Shown: piece after piece, positions 1-9,696 of the stretch
Numbering within the stretch: position 1 is the first letter of the stretch
Layout: each line of letters opens with the position of its first letter
Virus record (IMG/VR): IMGVR_UViG_3300042392_001069
Coordinates: 1-29,068 of that record
Direction: 5' to 3' (one strand)
Length of the DNA stretch: 29,068 nt
From: a virus
The notes under the pieces: generated by a model
Seen by the model: only the letters and a program-made list of their open reading frames with translations
Databases searched by the model: none
What the model was told of the DNA's origin: nothing
Position numbers and translations under genes: made by a program

Positions 1-1239
1 GTGCTTGACTACTGGTACAAGCACCCTACCAAGCCGGGCAAGCCACCACTCGTGTGCAACGCGCTTATTGTGGGCAACACGATTGTTAAGGTATCCAAGC
101 ACCCAGAGCTAGCTGGTGTCCTGCCATACGTCACGTTGCGCAACAGCATGATCCCTGGCAGCCCATACGGCAAGTCGGAACTCTTTGACGTTGAGCAGCT
201 TCTCCGTGAGAAGGACGAGCGCATCACGGCGCAGGCGCAGATGATTCAGTCTGTTGTCGGTGGCCAGATGTGGCAGCTCGTTGGAGGCGACGCCCCAGAC
301 GAAGTTCCAGCCAACGCAATCCCTAAGCCGGGCCGCGTTGCTACGCCAGGACCTGGCAATGAGTTGCGTGCCATTACGCCATTCATTCCTCAGTTCCAGG
401 TTGAAGATTACAACAAGCGCATCGACCGCGAAATTGCGGTAGTCACAGGACTCAACGACCTGCTCCTTGGGCTGGCTCCGTCAAGCGTTCTTGGCTCAAG
501 CCGAGCAATCGCTTCTCTCGTTGCCAACTACGAACAGCGCATCGCCCCTAAGCGGAAGCTACTCTACTCCTGGATGAAGAAGGTCTGGGAGATGTCCGCC
601 CGAATGTGGGAGGCCAAGGATAAGGCCATCAGCGAGATCATCGGTGGCGAGTATCGACTAGAGATTACCCCTCCTGAGCTTACCCCACGAGACACGCTTG
701 AGCTTGCCCAGACTGCACTCAACCTTGTTCAGGGTCGCATCTGGAGCGCAGAGCGCGCAATGGACCGAGTTGGCGTGGAGGACCCAGAAGGCGAGAAGGA
801 GATCATCCGCGACGAGCAGACCGACGCAACCCTCAACCCAGCTGCAGTTCTCACAATGGGTCAGCTCATGATGATGTTCCAGCAGCTTCAGCAGCAGCAG
901 ATGGCAATGCAGCAGCAGCAGGCTATGATGCAGCAGCAACAGCCACAGCAACCGCAAGGAGACCCTCAGGCTATGGGCGGCCAAGGAGTCCCTCCTGGAA
1001 TCCAGCAGCAACTACAGGCGCAGCAGGCCTCTGCTGAGAATGCCTTCCGTCAGGTAGGACAGTCTCAGGGCACCGAGATGATGAATGGCGGAGAGATGGG
1101 TGAAGTTCCTCCGGAAATGCTTCCAGAGAACGCCCAGCCAGGCGCTGACCCACAAGCTGGAGTTGGCCAACCGGGTGACCTAGGGGCGCAGATTGCGGCT
1201 CTACGACAAAACAAAACCATCAATCGCCTAGCAAGATAA
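1..1239 (+). CDS. Portal protein, 3' part (5'-truncated by window)
   Basis: This is the C-terminal part of a phage portal protein, the dodecameric ring at the capsid vertex through which DNA is packaged and ejected. The frame is open from base 1; the GTG there is probably a chance internal codon, because portals are normally 450-700 aa and only 412 codons are present. Portal-like features are the VVTGLNDLLLGLAPSSVLGSSRA segment type (residues about 147-170) and the following long helix rich in charged residues. The last ~130 residues are low-complexity Gln/Met/Pro/Gly (poly-Q at nt 880-957), typical of disordered portal tails facing the capsid interior. It stops 12 nt before the next gene, which has its own RBS. 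The family assignment is from pattern memory, not a search. Confidence 0.8.
   Translation: MLDYWYKHPTKPGKPPLVCNALIVGNTIVKVSKHPELAGVLPYVTLRNSMIPGSPYGKSELFDVEQLLREKDERITAQAQMIQSVVGGQMWQLVGGDAPDEVPANAIPKPGRVATPGPGNELRAITPFIPQFQVEDYNKRIDREIAVVTGLNDLLLGLAPSSVLGSSRAIASLVANYEQRIAPKRKLLYSWMKKVWEMSARMWEAKDKAISEIIGGEYRLEITPPELTPRDTLELAQTALNLVQGRIWSAERAMDRVGVEDPEGEKEIIRDEQTDATLNPAAVLTMGQLMMMFQQLQQQQMAMQQQQAMMQQQQPQQPQGDPQAMGGQGVPPGIQQQLQAQQASAENAFRQVGQSQGTEMMNGGEMGEVPPEMLPENAQPGADPQAGVGQPGDLGAQIAALRQNKTINRLAR
880..957 (+). repeat. CAG/CAA-rich poly-glutamine tract in portal gene
   Basis: Runs of CAG, CAA and ATG codons encode a Gln/Met-rich low-complexity segment near the portal C-terminus. It is an in-frame coding simple-sequence tract without spacers, so it is not a CRISPR. 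The triplet run could vary in length between related phages without breaking the frame. Confidence 0.7.
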
Positions 1240-1251
1240 CGGAGGACTACA

Positions 1252-4080
1252 ATGGCACGACGAGGTAGGTTCGGACGTTCGGCATCGGGTTCACAGAACC
1301 TGTCGTCGCTTGTCTATTCTCTGCTAAAGGAAGAGCGCAACAATCAAGAGACCACGATGTTGACGGCATACAAGAACAATATGATGTCCGGAAGCGCAGC
1401 TGGGTTGTTTACCTCTGACGGTACGACTCGTCCAGCAACGGCGGCAACACTGGTTGACTGGTACAAGGCTCAGGCCTCCGCTGCCGACGCCGTTGGCGAC
1501 TCAACTGGGGCGGAGAGATTCCGAACCCAGGCTGAAGAGTTCCGGATTCAGTCCCTTCGAGACATTGAGACTGTCCTGGACAATGCCTACAAGGCTGGTA
1601 ACTCCATTGACCTTTCACTTATTGGTGGTTCTGGGTCCGCTAAGATTGATGGTGCAGCGTACGAGAAGTGGATGAATACCATCCTTGGGGACGAGGGCAT
1701 GACCGTATCTGACAGGGAGCGACTAAAGAGCAAGCTCTATACCGTTTCTTACAATTACGCTGCCGAGAATATGGTGAACGGGTTTAACGAGAAGAAGTAT
1801 ACGGCCAACCAGCTTGTCAAATTCTACGATGCCGAACTTGTTCGAGCCCGAGCCAACGGACTTACGGCGACAAGCCAAACGTACCGGGACATCGTTCAGG
1901 CACGTGCCTCGGCCATCTCAAGGGCAAAGACCGACGCAGAGAACGCACGAGGGGAGGCCATTGAGAATGGAATGCGAGACGAGACTGACGCCATGGCGTC
2001 AGCCATTCAGAGGTTGGTTAAGCCAATCCTTGGCAACTACGTCTCTTCAACAGACGTTGTTGAGTCTCTCTCCAAAGACTTTGGCAAGGGTAATGGTGAC
2101 GATTGGCTCACTAGGTTCTCCAACATCGTCCAGTCATCCGGCATGGACTACTCAGCTATGTTTGACGCTGGCGCAAGCGCAAACGGATTGTCCGTTGAGG
2201 AAATGCGCTCCATCGCAGGCATCTTTGGGGACCTTTCAACCCAACTTGAAGAGCTAAAGAGTCAAGGCTATGGCGCCGATATTGGCAAGTGGATTACGTT
2301 TGCCGACGAAGTTTCAACTAAGTATACAAACGGCGCATTCGCGGCGTCAACGCGCCCCTACGTCACCTCATTCAACGGGGAATACGCAAAGGTGGGAGGT
2401 AGCATTGGTGTTCAATTCTCAGGTGAGCCAGGAGCAACTAGGGACGCCCTAAACCAGCTAGTAGGAAGCGTTGCCGGGGCCGGGTTTGAATCCAACGTAA
2501 CGGATAGCTCCACGATTGCTCAAGTAAACCAATATGGGTCAGGCTACATTGAGGGTCTTGTCCCAGGTAATCCTGCAATTAAGACCATTGGAGATCTCGT
2601 AGATTTTCTTTCCGCAAACGGAGCTACCGCCGGAATGGACAAGACAGATATTGCAAACGGAATTGGAGAGTGGCTGTTTGTAATGAAGAATAACCCTAAC
2701 GCTGCTACAAGCGGAGCAATCCCAAACGAGCTATACAACCTAGGGATTGCAGGTACCATGTCAGCTCTGGACAACGCTCTTGGCGGAGCCGGAAGCGTGA
2801 CCACCGGAGATATCCTTAGACTTTATATTGAGTCAACATATATCCCAAAATCAATTACTGACACAGTAGATCCAAACGGCAACCCAACCAGAGCAATGGC
2901 TTACAAGATGAACCCAAAGACTGGAGAGTTTACGTTCAGTGTCGTACCAAGCGCAAACGTAGGCAGCAAAGACTACGTAATCTCTACCGGGAAGAACGGG
3001 GACATCTACTACACCCAGTCGATCCCATTCAAGGGAGAAGACGGGCTTGTCAATGGAAAAAAGATTAGGTTTGTTCCTGTGCCGGGTGGTGGAAACTACG
3101 CTGGAGGAAACGATGCAAATGATCTAATCATTCTTGACTTTACTGCCGGCATGGGAAAGCCAGTTGCATTTACCTCAGCTCAAATTGAGAGCTTTACTAC
3201 TTGGTATTCTTCTCAGCCAAATGCAACGACTGGAGACTTCTCTGGGTTTAGGCTTGAGCCAGACGCATCAACACCTGGGATTATGAATTTCACCGCAGGA
3301 AATGATTTGCTTAGGGCACTTACGGCTACTGGTCTCTTTGGAACACCTGCTATTACTGACTGGATGAAGGCCGCAGGAATTAATCTAAAAGACGTACAGG
3401 TAACTAATGTTGGTGGAACGCTACTTCTTGGAGAAGATTTTCTTAGCGATTATAGAATGGAAATCTTCACTTCTGGGGCACAAGGTACAGACGCAAGAAA
3501 CGCTGTATCAAACTGGCTTAGGAAGAACAAGGGAATTACCGACCCAGGAGGGAAGATTCTTAACATGATCCTCAATGGTCTTGAGCTCAGCGCGGATCAG
3601 GGTGACGGAGGTTTGACGTGGAATATCTTTAAGGATGGCATCAGGTACACAAATAGTACTGACAACACCAAGGACAACCTTCCACCAGCTCCTGCCGGAT
3701 CTAAGCCCGACCCTAACGCTTTCGCCTCAACAGATCCTTCGTTTGGGATTAATGGAAACCCACAGCCAACAGCTCCTCTGGTTCAAAATGGGGCTGGCAT
3801 GGGCGGAACAGCCGGAGTCAGAGGCACTCAGACTGGAAAGTTTATTCCTACCTCTGACCTTATGGAGCATACCTTTAGGAACATTGCCCCATCTCTAACT
3901 CCAGTTGATCCAATTGCCCCACCTCCTGGGGGAAGGGCTCCTATTATTGGCCCTGGCCTAAATCCAGATGGTCCAGGAGTCACCGCACCAGCGGTATCGC
4001 CTGGGATTCCTAACAGCAAAGCACCAGGAGGCCCAAGCATGAGGCCATCTGATACGACGCGCAGAATGAGGAACTTGTAA
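1252..4080 (+). CDS. Large virion-associated protein, 942 aa, unknown function
   Basis: I do not recognise a family. The ATG follows GGAGG with a 6-nt gap, and the gene ends by sharing one base with the next ATG (TAATG). The N-terminal ~270 residues are helical and rich in Ala, Glu and Arg (for example around residues 75-115 and 170-255), with coiled-coil character. The middle (about 270-800) is mixed, rich in Gly, Asn and Thr, and the last ~130 residues are Pro/Gly-rich and probably disordered, ending in a basic RRMRNL-type tail. Its place between portal and scaffold suggests a protein packed in the head or attached to the portal, possibly ejected with DNA; this is inference. The third quarter (about 2820-3500) is visibly more A+T-rich than the flanks. 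There is no signal peptide, membrane segment or recognisable catalytic motif. Confidence 0.75.
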   Translation: MARRGRFGRSASGSQNLSSLVYSLLKEERNNQETTMLTAYKNNMMSGSAAGLFTSDGTTRPATAATLVDWYKAQASAADAVGDSTGAERFRTQAEEFRIQSLRDIETVLDNAYKAGNSIDLSLIGGSGSAKIDGAAYEKWMNTILGDEGMTVSDRERLKSKLYTVSYNYAAENMVNGFNEKKYTANQLVKFYDAELVRARANGLTATSQTYRDIVQARASAISRAKTDAENARGEAIENGMRDETDAMASAIQRLVKPILGNYVSSTDVVESLSKDFGKGNGDDWLTRFSNIVQSSGMDYSAMFDAGASANGLSVEEMRSIAGIFGDLSTQLEELKSQGYGADIGKWITFADEVSTKYTNGAFAASTRPYVTSFNGEYAKVGGSIGVQFSGEPGATRDALNQLVGSVAGAGFESNVTDSSTIAQVNQYGSGYIEGLVPGNPAIKTIGDLVDFLSANGATAGMDKTDIANGIGEWLFVMKNNPNAATSGAIPNELYNLGIAGTMSALDNALGGAGSVTTGDILRLYIESTYIPKSITDTVDPNGNPTRAMAYKMNPKTGEFTFSVVPSANVGSKDYVISTGKNGDIYYTQSIPFKGEDGLVNGKKIRFVPVPGGGNYAGGNDANDLIILDFTAGMGKPVAFTSAQIESFTTWYSSQPNATTGDFSGFRLEPDASTPGIMNFTAGNDLLRALTATGLFGTPAITDWMKAAGINLKDVQVTNVGGTLLLGEDFLSDYRMEIFTSGAQGTDARNAVSNWLRKNKGITDPGGKILNMILNGLELSADQGDGGLTWNIFKDGIRYTNSTDNTKDNLPPAPAGSKPDPNAFASTDPSFGINGNPQPTAPLVQNGAGMGGTAGVRGTQTGKFIPTSDLMEHTFRNIAPSLTPVDPIAPPPGGRAPIIGPGLNPDGPGVTAPAVSPGIPNSKAPGGPSMRPSDTTRRMRNL

Positions 4081-7000
4081 TGGTCCAAATTGGCGGTAGC
4101 ATCATTGATCCAACTCCACCGTACGATACTAGTCCGCAAAGCGGAAATGGTATTACTTCTCGAGAGCTGAACATTAAGGTAGGGTCAGACGGGACACTTA
4201 ACACTGGTAGGCTGCTGGATGTACCTAACTCTCTTTCACAAGGGGGAGATTCTAGCAACCCGCTAGACTACGCCGCCTCACTGCCATTCCGAGGTCTCGG
4301 CATGGCCGGTCAGGCCCTAGGCGCAGGAATCAAGGTTGGAGCAGACGTCATTGGCGCAAGCCCCCTTGGCTTTATTGCTAGCCAAAGGATTGGAGACGGA
4401 AGCGTGGGGGACGTCGTAGGAAATATTGGTAAAATCTTCCTTGACATTCTTGCCAAGCCTGGAGAGATGGTGCAAGACTTTGGCGCCATGCTGCGAGTTA
4501 AAACCGCGAACGGAACACTCCCTGCCGACATCCAGGCCATGGTTGATAGCGGCGCATCAGAAGAGAGTGTTATCCAGTATATGCGACAGACCGGAAGGTC
4601 TTTGGCAAACGACAGAACAGTCAACCTGGGACTGTCGCTCCTCCTTGACCCTCTCAACCTGACACCGTTTGCTCTTGGCAAAGTTAACCTGCTAAAGTCA
4701 ATAGGAAGGCTTGGAACAACGGGTGCAGGTATCGCCGCAGGCAGCATTGCTGGTCCAGTAGGCGCCGTAGCTGGTGGCGCTGCTGGATATTTCCTTGGCG
4801 GGAAAGTCGGGACAAAGATTGCGCAGCTGGGGTGGAAGGCTGGGGCCAAGACAATCTCAAAGGAGAGCGGCCTTGATCTAAGCGCAAAGGCTCGTGCTAT
4901 ACAAACCTTTGAGAAGTCTGGGGATGCCCTTCCGCCAGACCTAAACAGGGGCAGGTACCTTATTTATAACGAGATTGACAAGGCTATCTTTCGCCCAATG
5001 CGCAATGTTGCAGCCGGGGTAAAGGAAGGACTTAAGTTTAAGTCTGGTCAACTTCTTCTTAAGGCGCACGGCGCAAGCACTGTTGACGATTTCCACAAAG
5101 CAGCAGAGAGGGGCTTTGGTGCGGAGGTGGCAAAGCTTGGGTTGCGAAGGTTTGCTATCGCAAAGGTAAACTCTGTAATCCAGTCTGTATCTCGATCTAG
5201 GATTGGTGAGGTTGAGGCAACAGTTGATAACGTTGTAGAAAACGTTGACGCTGACATTAACAAGGCGCTCCAGGACTATAAGGACGCTAGGTACAATAAC
5301 GTTGACGACGCTACGTTCAATATGCTAACCGAATCAAGCGGAGGATCTCTTAAGTTCCCAGGCACAACTGACTATGTTCTTGCAAAACTTGCGGACAGCG
5401 CTGGTGAACTTGGGCTTGAAGTTAAGTACGGCATGAGCCGAGAAGAAATCATTGCATTTATGCAGGACGCTTCTCCTGGTTACGGACCAAGAACGGACCC
5501 AGGAAGCGGCTTGCGTATTGTTGACGAAACAACGACCAAGCAGGCTGCAAAGAATCGTCTACGAAATAGGCTTTTGCAGTCCCGAATGGACACGGAGCTA
5601 GTTGGTTATGACCCAGTTCAGGATGCAGTTAGGGCAGCATCTACAAACATGGACATGATTGACAACGGTCTTCTTGACGAGATCGCCTTGGAGGTTAGGA
5701 AAGAGGCAGAGTACGTGGGAATTGCCGGCCCTACTCCAGGTACTAGCTCTAGGGCCGCCTCTAAGCGTGCCTTAATGTACGCAGAGAGGCTTGCCAATGA
5801 TCTTGCCAACGCCTCCTCTGACGATGTTGCTAGGTCTGCAGGGAGAATAGAGGCAACACCAGCCCAAATTGGTATTATTCTTGAGGAATTCTTCGGTGGC
5901 GCAAGGCTAACCGATGAGGGCTTGGTAGTAGGCGGAAAATACTTTGACGAGGCGGGTCAATTGTCGTCAGCTGCTAACATTTCACGGCAGCTTTCGCAGA
6001 AGTTTGCCTTTGCCCGGTCAACGTCGTATGGCTTCAACATCAACAGGATGGGGAACGTAAGGCGCGTACTCCACGTAGCGTCACTCTTTGAGAAGGCGAC
6101 GCTCCGCGAAAAAGACGGTTACGCAAAGGATATCAGCAAGGCTCTCGGTAAGCCCATCACTGTTAGGGAGTTGGAGCAGATAGTTCCAGTACTTAAAGAG
6201 CTTGGGGACCCAGCTGCTTATGCCAGGCCAACGTTTGTGAAGTCAACCAGCTTAATTGACACCAAGGTTGAGCAATGGCTTGCTATGTTTGACAATCTTG
6301 GTCAAGAGGGGGGACTAGTCGCCAGCCAGTACCCAGACGTCCCTCAGGCAGTTATTGCGCAACTTAATAAGGCCAGGGCTGGGAACCCAGCATCGGCGGC
6401 TGCTGAGACTAAGAAAGTTTGGGCAACCCAGGCCGCAGCGGCGTTTGAAGACGTCGCCGCGCATCAGCCAGGATACCAGCTATCGTCAGGGACTGTATCC
6501 GCACAGCAGGTAAAAGACTTCCTTACTGCTGCAAAGACATCTAGCTCAACTACGGCTAGGGCTACTCCTAAGGAGCTAGCGGCAATTAGGTCTGCTTGGA
6601 AGGCCTTAACCGGGAGTTCAGATGAGATTGACGGAATTATTGCGGCGGCAAGAAGGGACGGCTACGAGCTAGGGATTGCCCCAGCGGACAACGTTATTCG
6701 AGAGCCTAGACTTATTGCCACTGTTGAGAGGCAGGGACTTGCAGTTCCCGAGGTTGCGACAATTGATAGACCATTTATTGATATCACCTCAGAGTTTGTT
6801 GATGGTCTTCCAGATTTTTCCAACAGGCAGTCGTACAAGGTTGGCGGTATTAGGGGGGCAATTCAGTCCATGATGGCACCTCTGCCACAGTCTCTCGTAT
6901 CCTCATCTGCCGTGCAAAGGTTGCAGCTAACTCTTAGAAATAGATTTACCGTTGACGAGATTGACGAGTTTAACCGGAGGATCACAACTAGGGCGGTTGA

Positions 7001-9095
7001 GAAGCGCATTGGAACTAGGGGTCTTGATAAAGACACCCTTGAGGACATTATGGGCGGTATTTTGCAAGAAAGAAGTGGCGCACCTTCCGTTAGGGAGGCG
7101 TTTGCGGAACGAGTTCAGGCCCTTCAGAAGGCTGGAATCCGCACCCCAGACTTGCAAGGAGACGTTATCAAGGCCTTTAAGGGAGAGTACGACATCTCAG
7201 GCTATTCTCAATGGATCAGCGGCAGCATGAAGACTGCTCCTGGCATCGGAAAGTTCTTGACGCAGATTTCAGAAAACCTGTATCCTACACTCAAGTACAA
7301 AGTAAACCCAATGTTCTTTGCTCAAGAGTTGATTGAGTCTCCATTCTACGCAGAGCTGCGAGGAATGAACAGAGCAGACATGGAGGCTAGGCTTAAGGCA
7401 GCCGGACTTGACGCACGAGATTTGAGGCAGATGTACGGAGAGCGCGCATCCTCCCAGGCAATGCAAATCCATGAGCAGGCGTTCTTTACGTATAGTGCAA
7501 GGACACGAGGATCAGCTGACGCGGGTCTAAAGGCTGGACTTACTGGTAAGGGAGTTGGCGATACTATTCTTGGAGAAAACGGCATTCTTGCAAAGGGTTG
7601 GGACTTTACCTCAGACTTTAAAGAGCAGTATAGAGACCTTATGGCTGCCGCAGACCTGGCCCCAAAGTTCCAAAGGTTTGTGCAAGAGAATATGCCTCAC
7701 GAATACGCTGCCCTTCACTCTAAGTACGGCCCTGACGCATTTGACCAGCTTGCTGGGTGGACTACGGACTACAAGAAAATGCAGAATGCCAAGTTTGGTG
7801 GAGCCGCAGTAAACACTATGAAGGCTCCAGGGTTTGGGTTTGCGGTAAACCCATCGGCATCCCAGCTGGCTACAATTATTCAAGACATTAACGATGTGCT
7901 ACCAATGCATACCGCCGACAAGTTCGGTGCCCTTATCCAGGGCGGAGCCCGACCAAGGATCATTACGAGCACCTTCCGGGCGAAGTTCATTAACGCGGCT
8001 CAGGACGCAGGGTACGACGTATCTAGCGCCAGAACAGCCCTTGACCAGCTAGACAACGTGGCCCAGAGGTATGCGCTTGAGCTCAATAGGGTCGGTCCGA
8101 ACCTACAGTTCCTCCGGAAAGAGTATGATAGTGCCCTAAAGGCATTCGGAGTTGAGATGCGAGGCCTTACTTCGCAGCTACAGCTGGCGGATGTGCACAA
8201 GGCTATTGTAAGCGAGCTTATGGACGCCTACATCCCTGGGTTCTCATCAACTCCGGACGCAAGCAAGATCATTGAGGCTATTGGAAACGCTAGAAAGTAC
8301 GGAGCCAAGTTTGCCACCATGGGCAACCTTATTGAGCAGATCCGACTTGACGCCGGTGACCTTTCAACTCTCGGCGCAGGAGCGCGTGAGACTATTCGTG
8401 AAACAGTCAAGCGCTACGCAAACTTTGCTGGGGAGCGCGGGGCGGCTATTCGATCAACCCAAGACATTCTTACCGACACAACGAGCAACTTGCTTAAAGA
8501 TCACGCTGGTGAGCAGGCTATGTTTGAGGCTGTTAAGTGGTCATACGCAAAGTCAGTACAAGAGATGAACGCAGTAAACTACTTTAAGACAAACAGGTCT
8601 TGGTTTGAGCGCAGCATCAACCACCCGTTCCTTGGCCTTTACCCCTTCTCCTACATGTTTGGCAAGGCCCTTCCGGAGCTTGCGCGCTTCATGTTCCACA
8701 AGCCTTTTGGTGTAACCGCGCCAGGAGCTGGGTACGTCGCATACAGGAAAATGGCAGATTACATTTCTTACAACGACCTTCCTCCTGGCTGGGAGACGAC
8801 AGAAGAGAAGCCAGACTGGCAGTTCCTTCTGACGCAGCTAATCCCTGCGGTTCCTACGGACATGACGGTCGTCACCCCGCACTGGTTCCGTTCTGCAGTG
8901 TCAACAATCTCACGCCAAGGGTATGACCAATACAAGGCAACAGATCTTCTTGGAGAGTCCACTGACTGGGTGGCCAGGACTGGACTAGGAGGGTTTGCCC
9001 AGCTTGCGGCTAAGTCCGGTGCCGAGGTCCTTGGTGGGGCTGCGGACTTGCTCACAGATAAGTTTAACACAGACGTAGGTACATTTAGGAAATAA
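4080..9095 (+). CDS. Giant internal virion / ejection protein candidate, 1671 aa
   Basis: This is the largest gene of the window, overlapping the preceding stop by one base, with GAGG 9 nt upstream of ATG. Visible parts are a Gly/Pro-rich N-terminus, a segment at about 178-200 (NLGLSLLLDPLNLTPFALGK) seen in my memory of phage internal proteins, then a Gly/Ala-zipper hydrophobic stretch at about 213-241 that could insert in a membrane. A very long helical middle follows. Near residue 1509 there is an aromatic segment (ERSINHPFLGLYPFSYMFGK) that looks like a conserved C-terminal block. No T7-type RNA polymerase motifs, protease motif or lysozyme motif could be found by eye. Position between portal and scaffold and the amphipathic/hydrophobic make-up fit a head-internal protein ejected into the host; tape measure is the alternative. 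Function is inferred. Confidence 0.75.
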   Translation: MVQIGGSIIDPTPPYDTSPQSGNGITSRELNIKVGSDGTLNTGRLLDVPNSLSQGGDSSNPLDYAASLPFRGLGMAGQALGAGIKVGADVIGASPLGFIASQRIGDGSVGDVVGNIGKIFLDILAKPGEMVQDFGAMLRVKTANGTLPADIQAMVDSGASEESVIQYMRQTGRSLANDRTVNLGLSLLLDPLNLTPFALGKVNLLKSIGRLGTTGAGIAAGSIAGPVGAVAGGAAGYFLGGKVGTKIAQLGWKAGAKTISKESGLDLSAKARAIQTFEKSGDALPPDLNRGRYLIYNEIDKAIFRPMRNVAAGVKEGLKFKSGQLLLKAHGASTVDDFHKAAERGFGAEVAKLGLRRFAIAKVNSVIQSVSRSRIGEVEATVDNVVENVDADINKALQDYKDARYNNVDDATFNMLTESSGGSLKFPGTTDYVLAKLADSAGELGLEVKYGMSREEIIAFMQDASPGYGPRTDPGSGLRIVDETTTKQAAKNRLRNRLLQSRMDTELVGYDPVQDAVRAASTNMDMIDNGLLDEIALEVRKEAEYVGIAGPTPGTSSRAASKRALMYAERLANDLANASSDDVARSAGRIEATPAQIGIILEEFFGGARLTDEGLVVGGKYFDEAGQLSSAANISRQLSQKFAFARSTSYGFNINRMGNVRRVLHVASLFEKATLREKDGYAKDISKALGKPITVRELEQIVPVLKELGDPAAYARPTFVKSTSLIDTKVEQWLAMFDNLGQEGGLVASQYPDVPQAVIAQLNKARAGNPASAAAETKKVWATQAAAAFEDVAAHQPGYQLSSGTVSAQQVKDFLTAAKTSSSTTARATPKELAAIRSAWKALTGSSDEIDGIIAAARRDGYELGIAPADNVIREPRLIATVERQGLAVPEVATIDRPFIDITSEFVDGLPDFSNRQSYKVGGIRGAIQSMMAPLPQSLVSSSAVQRLQLTLRNRFTVDEIDEFNRRITTRAVEKRIGTRGLDKDTLEDIMGGILQERSGAPSVREAFAERVQALQKAGIRTPDLQGDVIKAFKGEYDISGYSQWISGSMKTAPGIGKFLTQISENLYPTLKYKVNPMFFAQELIESPFYAELRGMNRADMEARLKAAGLDARDLRQMYGERASSQAMQIHEQAFFTYSARTRGSADAGLKAGLTGKGVGDTILGENGILAKGWDFTSDFKEQYRDLMAAADLAPKFQRFVQENMPHEYAALHSKYGPDAFDQLAGWTTDYKKMQNAKFGGAAVNTMKAPGFGFAVNPSASQLATIIQDINDVLPMHTADKFGALIQGGARPRIITSTFRAKFINAAQDAGYDVSSARTALDQLDNVAQRYALELNRVGPNLQFLRKEYDSALKAFGVEMRGLTSQLQLADVHKAIVSELMDAYIPGFSSTPDASKIIEAIGNARKYGAKFATMGNLIEQIRLDAGDLSTLGAGARETIRETVKRYANFAGERGAAIRSTQDILTDTTSNLLKDHAGEQAMFEAVKWSYAKSVQEMNAVNYFKTNRSWFERSINHPFLGLYPFSYMFGKALPELARFMFHKPFGVTAPGAGYVAYRKMADYISYNDLPPGWETTEEKPDWQFLLTQLIPAVPTDMTVVTPHWFRSAVSTISRQGYDQYKATDLLGESTDWVARTGLGGFAQLAAKSGAEVLGGAADLLTDKFNTDVGTFRK

Positions 9096-9097
9096 CA

Positions 9098-9118
9098 CAG
9101 GTCAGAAATACTGACCTG
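9098..9118 (+). terminator. Hairpin just after the giant gene (possible attenuator)
   Basis: A perfect 8-bp stem, CAGGTCAG (9098-9105) and CTGACCTG (9111-9118), closes a 5-nt loop (AAATA). It starts 2 nt after the TAA stop. No U-tract follows, so it may be a weak terminator, an attenuator or a 3' stabiliser that sets the expression of the structural genes on its two sides. The scaffold gene RBS (AAAGGAG) follows about 14 nt later. Confidence 0.5.
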
Positions 9119-9143
9119 GGGATATATAAGAAAGGAGCCAGAG

Positions 9144-9683
9144 ATGGCAGACCTTGAAGTCGCGGCGGAGAATCCGCTTGAGTCGCAGCCAGAGGGTGTA
9201 AATCCTCCAGCAGCCACTGAGGCGGAGGATGATGTCGCCACTTGGAAGCGTCGTCTCTCAGGAAAGGACCAAGCTCTAACTGCAGCCCAAAAGGCAGCAG
9301 AGGAGTTTAAGTTCAAGTACGAAGAGCTCGCACAGTGGAAGGCCCTCCAAGAGGAAGCCTCCCTGTCGGAGTTTGAGAAGGCAGCACGCAAGATCAAGCA
9401 GCTCGAAGACGAGCTCAAGAACACGGAGACGCGGTACGAGTCGGAGAAGCTGAAAGCCAGCTTCCCTCAGTACTACAATTTCCAGGAGAAGGTGCGTAAC
9501 CTCTCTGAGGCAGAGCGTGCTGCGGAGTTTGAGAACTTCGTTAAGTCGCACATTGGTGGCGAGGCCGCCGGAGAAATTAACGACGCTAACGCTCCAAAGC
9601 GTAACGTCGCAACAGATAAACCAATGAAGACAGAGGACATCAAGGACGCAATTCGCGCCCTTGGCAACCCCTTTGCAGAGTAG
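9144..9683 (+). CDS. Capsid scaffold-like protein
   Basis: A 179-aa acidic, almost entirely helical protein directly upstream of the major capsid gene. Residues about 32-115 are a heptad-like run of Glu, Lys, Ala and Leu with coiled-coil character, and the C-terminus is short and mixed charge, as in scaffold proteins that bind coat subunits. Scaffolds guide procapsid assembly and are lost before DNA packaging. The start is ATG after AAGGAGCC with a 5-nt gap. The stop is 13 nt before the capsid ATG, so the two are co-transcribed. The assignment rests on composition, size and position; no catalytic Ser/His arrangement of a maturation protease was recognised. Confidence 0.75.
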   Translation: MADLEVAAENPLESQPEGVNPPAATEAEDDVATWKRRLSGKDQALTAAQKAAEEFKFKYEELAQWKALQEEASLSEFEKAARKIKQLEDELKNTETRYESEKLKASFPQYYNFQEKVRNLSEAERAAEFENFVKSHIGGEAAGEINDANAPKRNVATDKPMKTEDIKDAIRALGNPFAE

Positions 9684-9696
9684 AGGAGGTAGCTAA

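Noticed and set aside
1-3. GTG at base 1 as a true start codon of the portal gene
   Set aside because: The frame is cut by the window edge, there is no upstream sequence to show an RBS, and 412 aa is short for a portal that already lacks its N-terminal part.
880-957. CAG repeats as a CRISPR or microsatellite element
   Set aside because: They are in frame and encode the poly-Gln tail of the portal; there is no spacer structure.
4080-9095. 1671-aa protein as an N4-type virion RNA polymerase
   Set aside because: No T7-like motif A, B (R-x3-K) or C (HDS-type) arrangement was seen by eye.
8768-9424. 218-aa antisense frame across the end of the giant gene and the scaffold gene
   Set aside because: Low-complexity Ser-rich product, spans two real genes and a hairpin, with no start signals.
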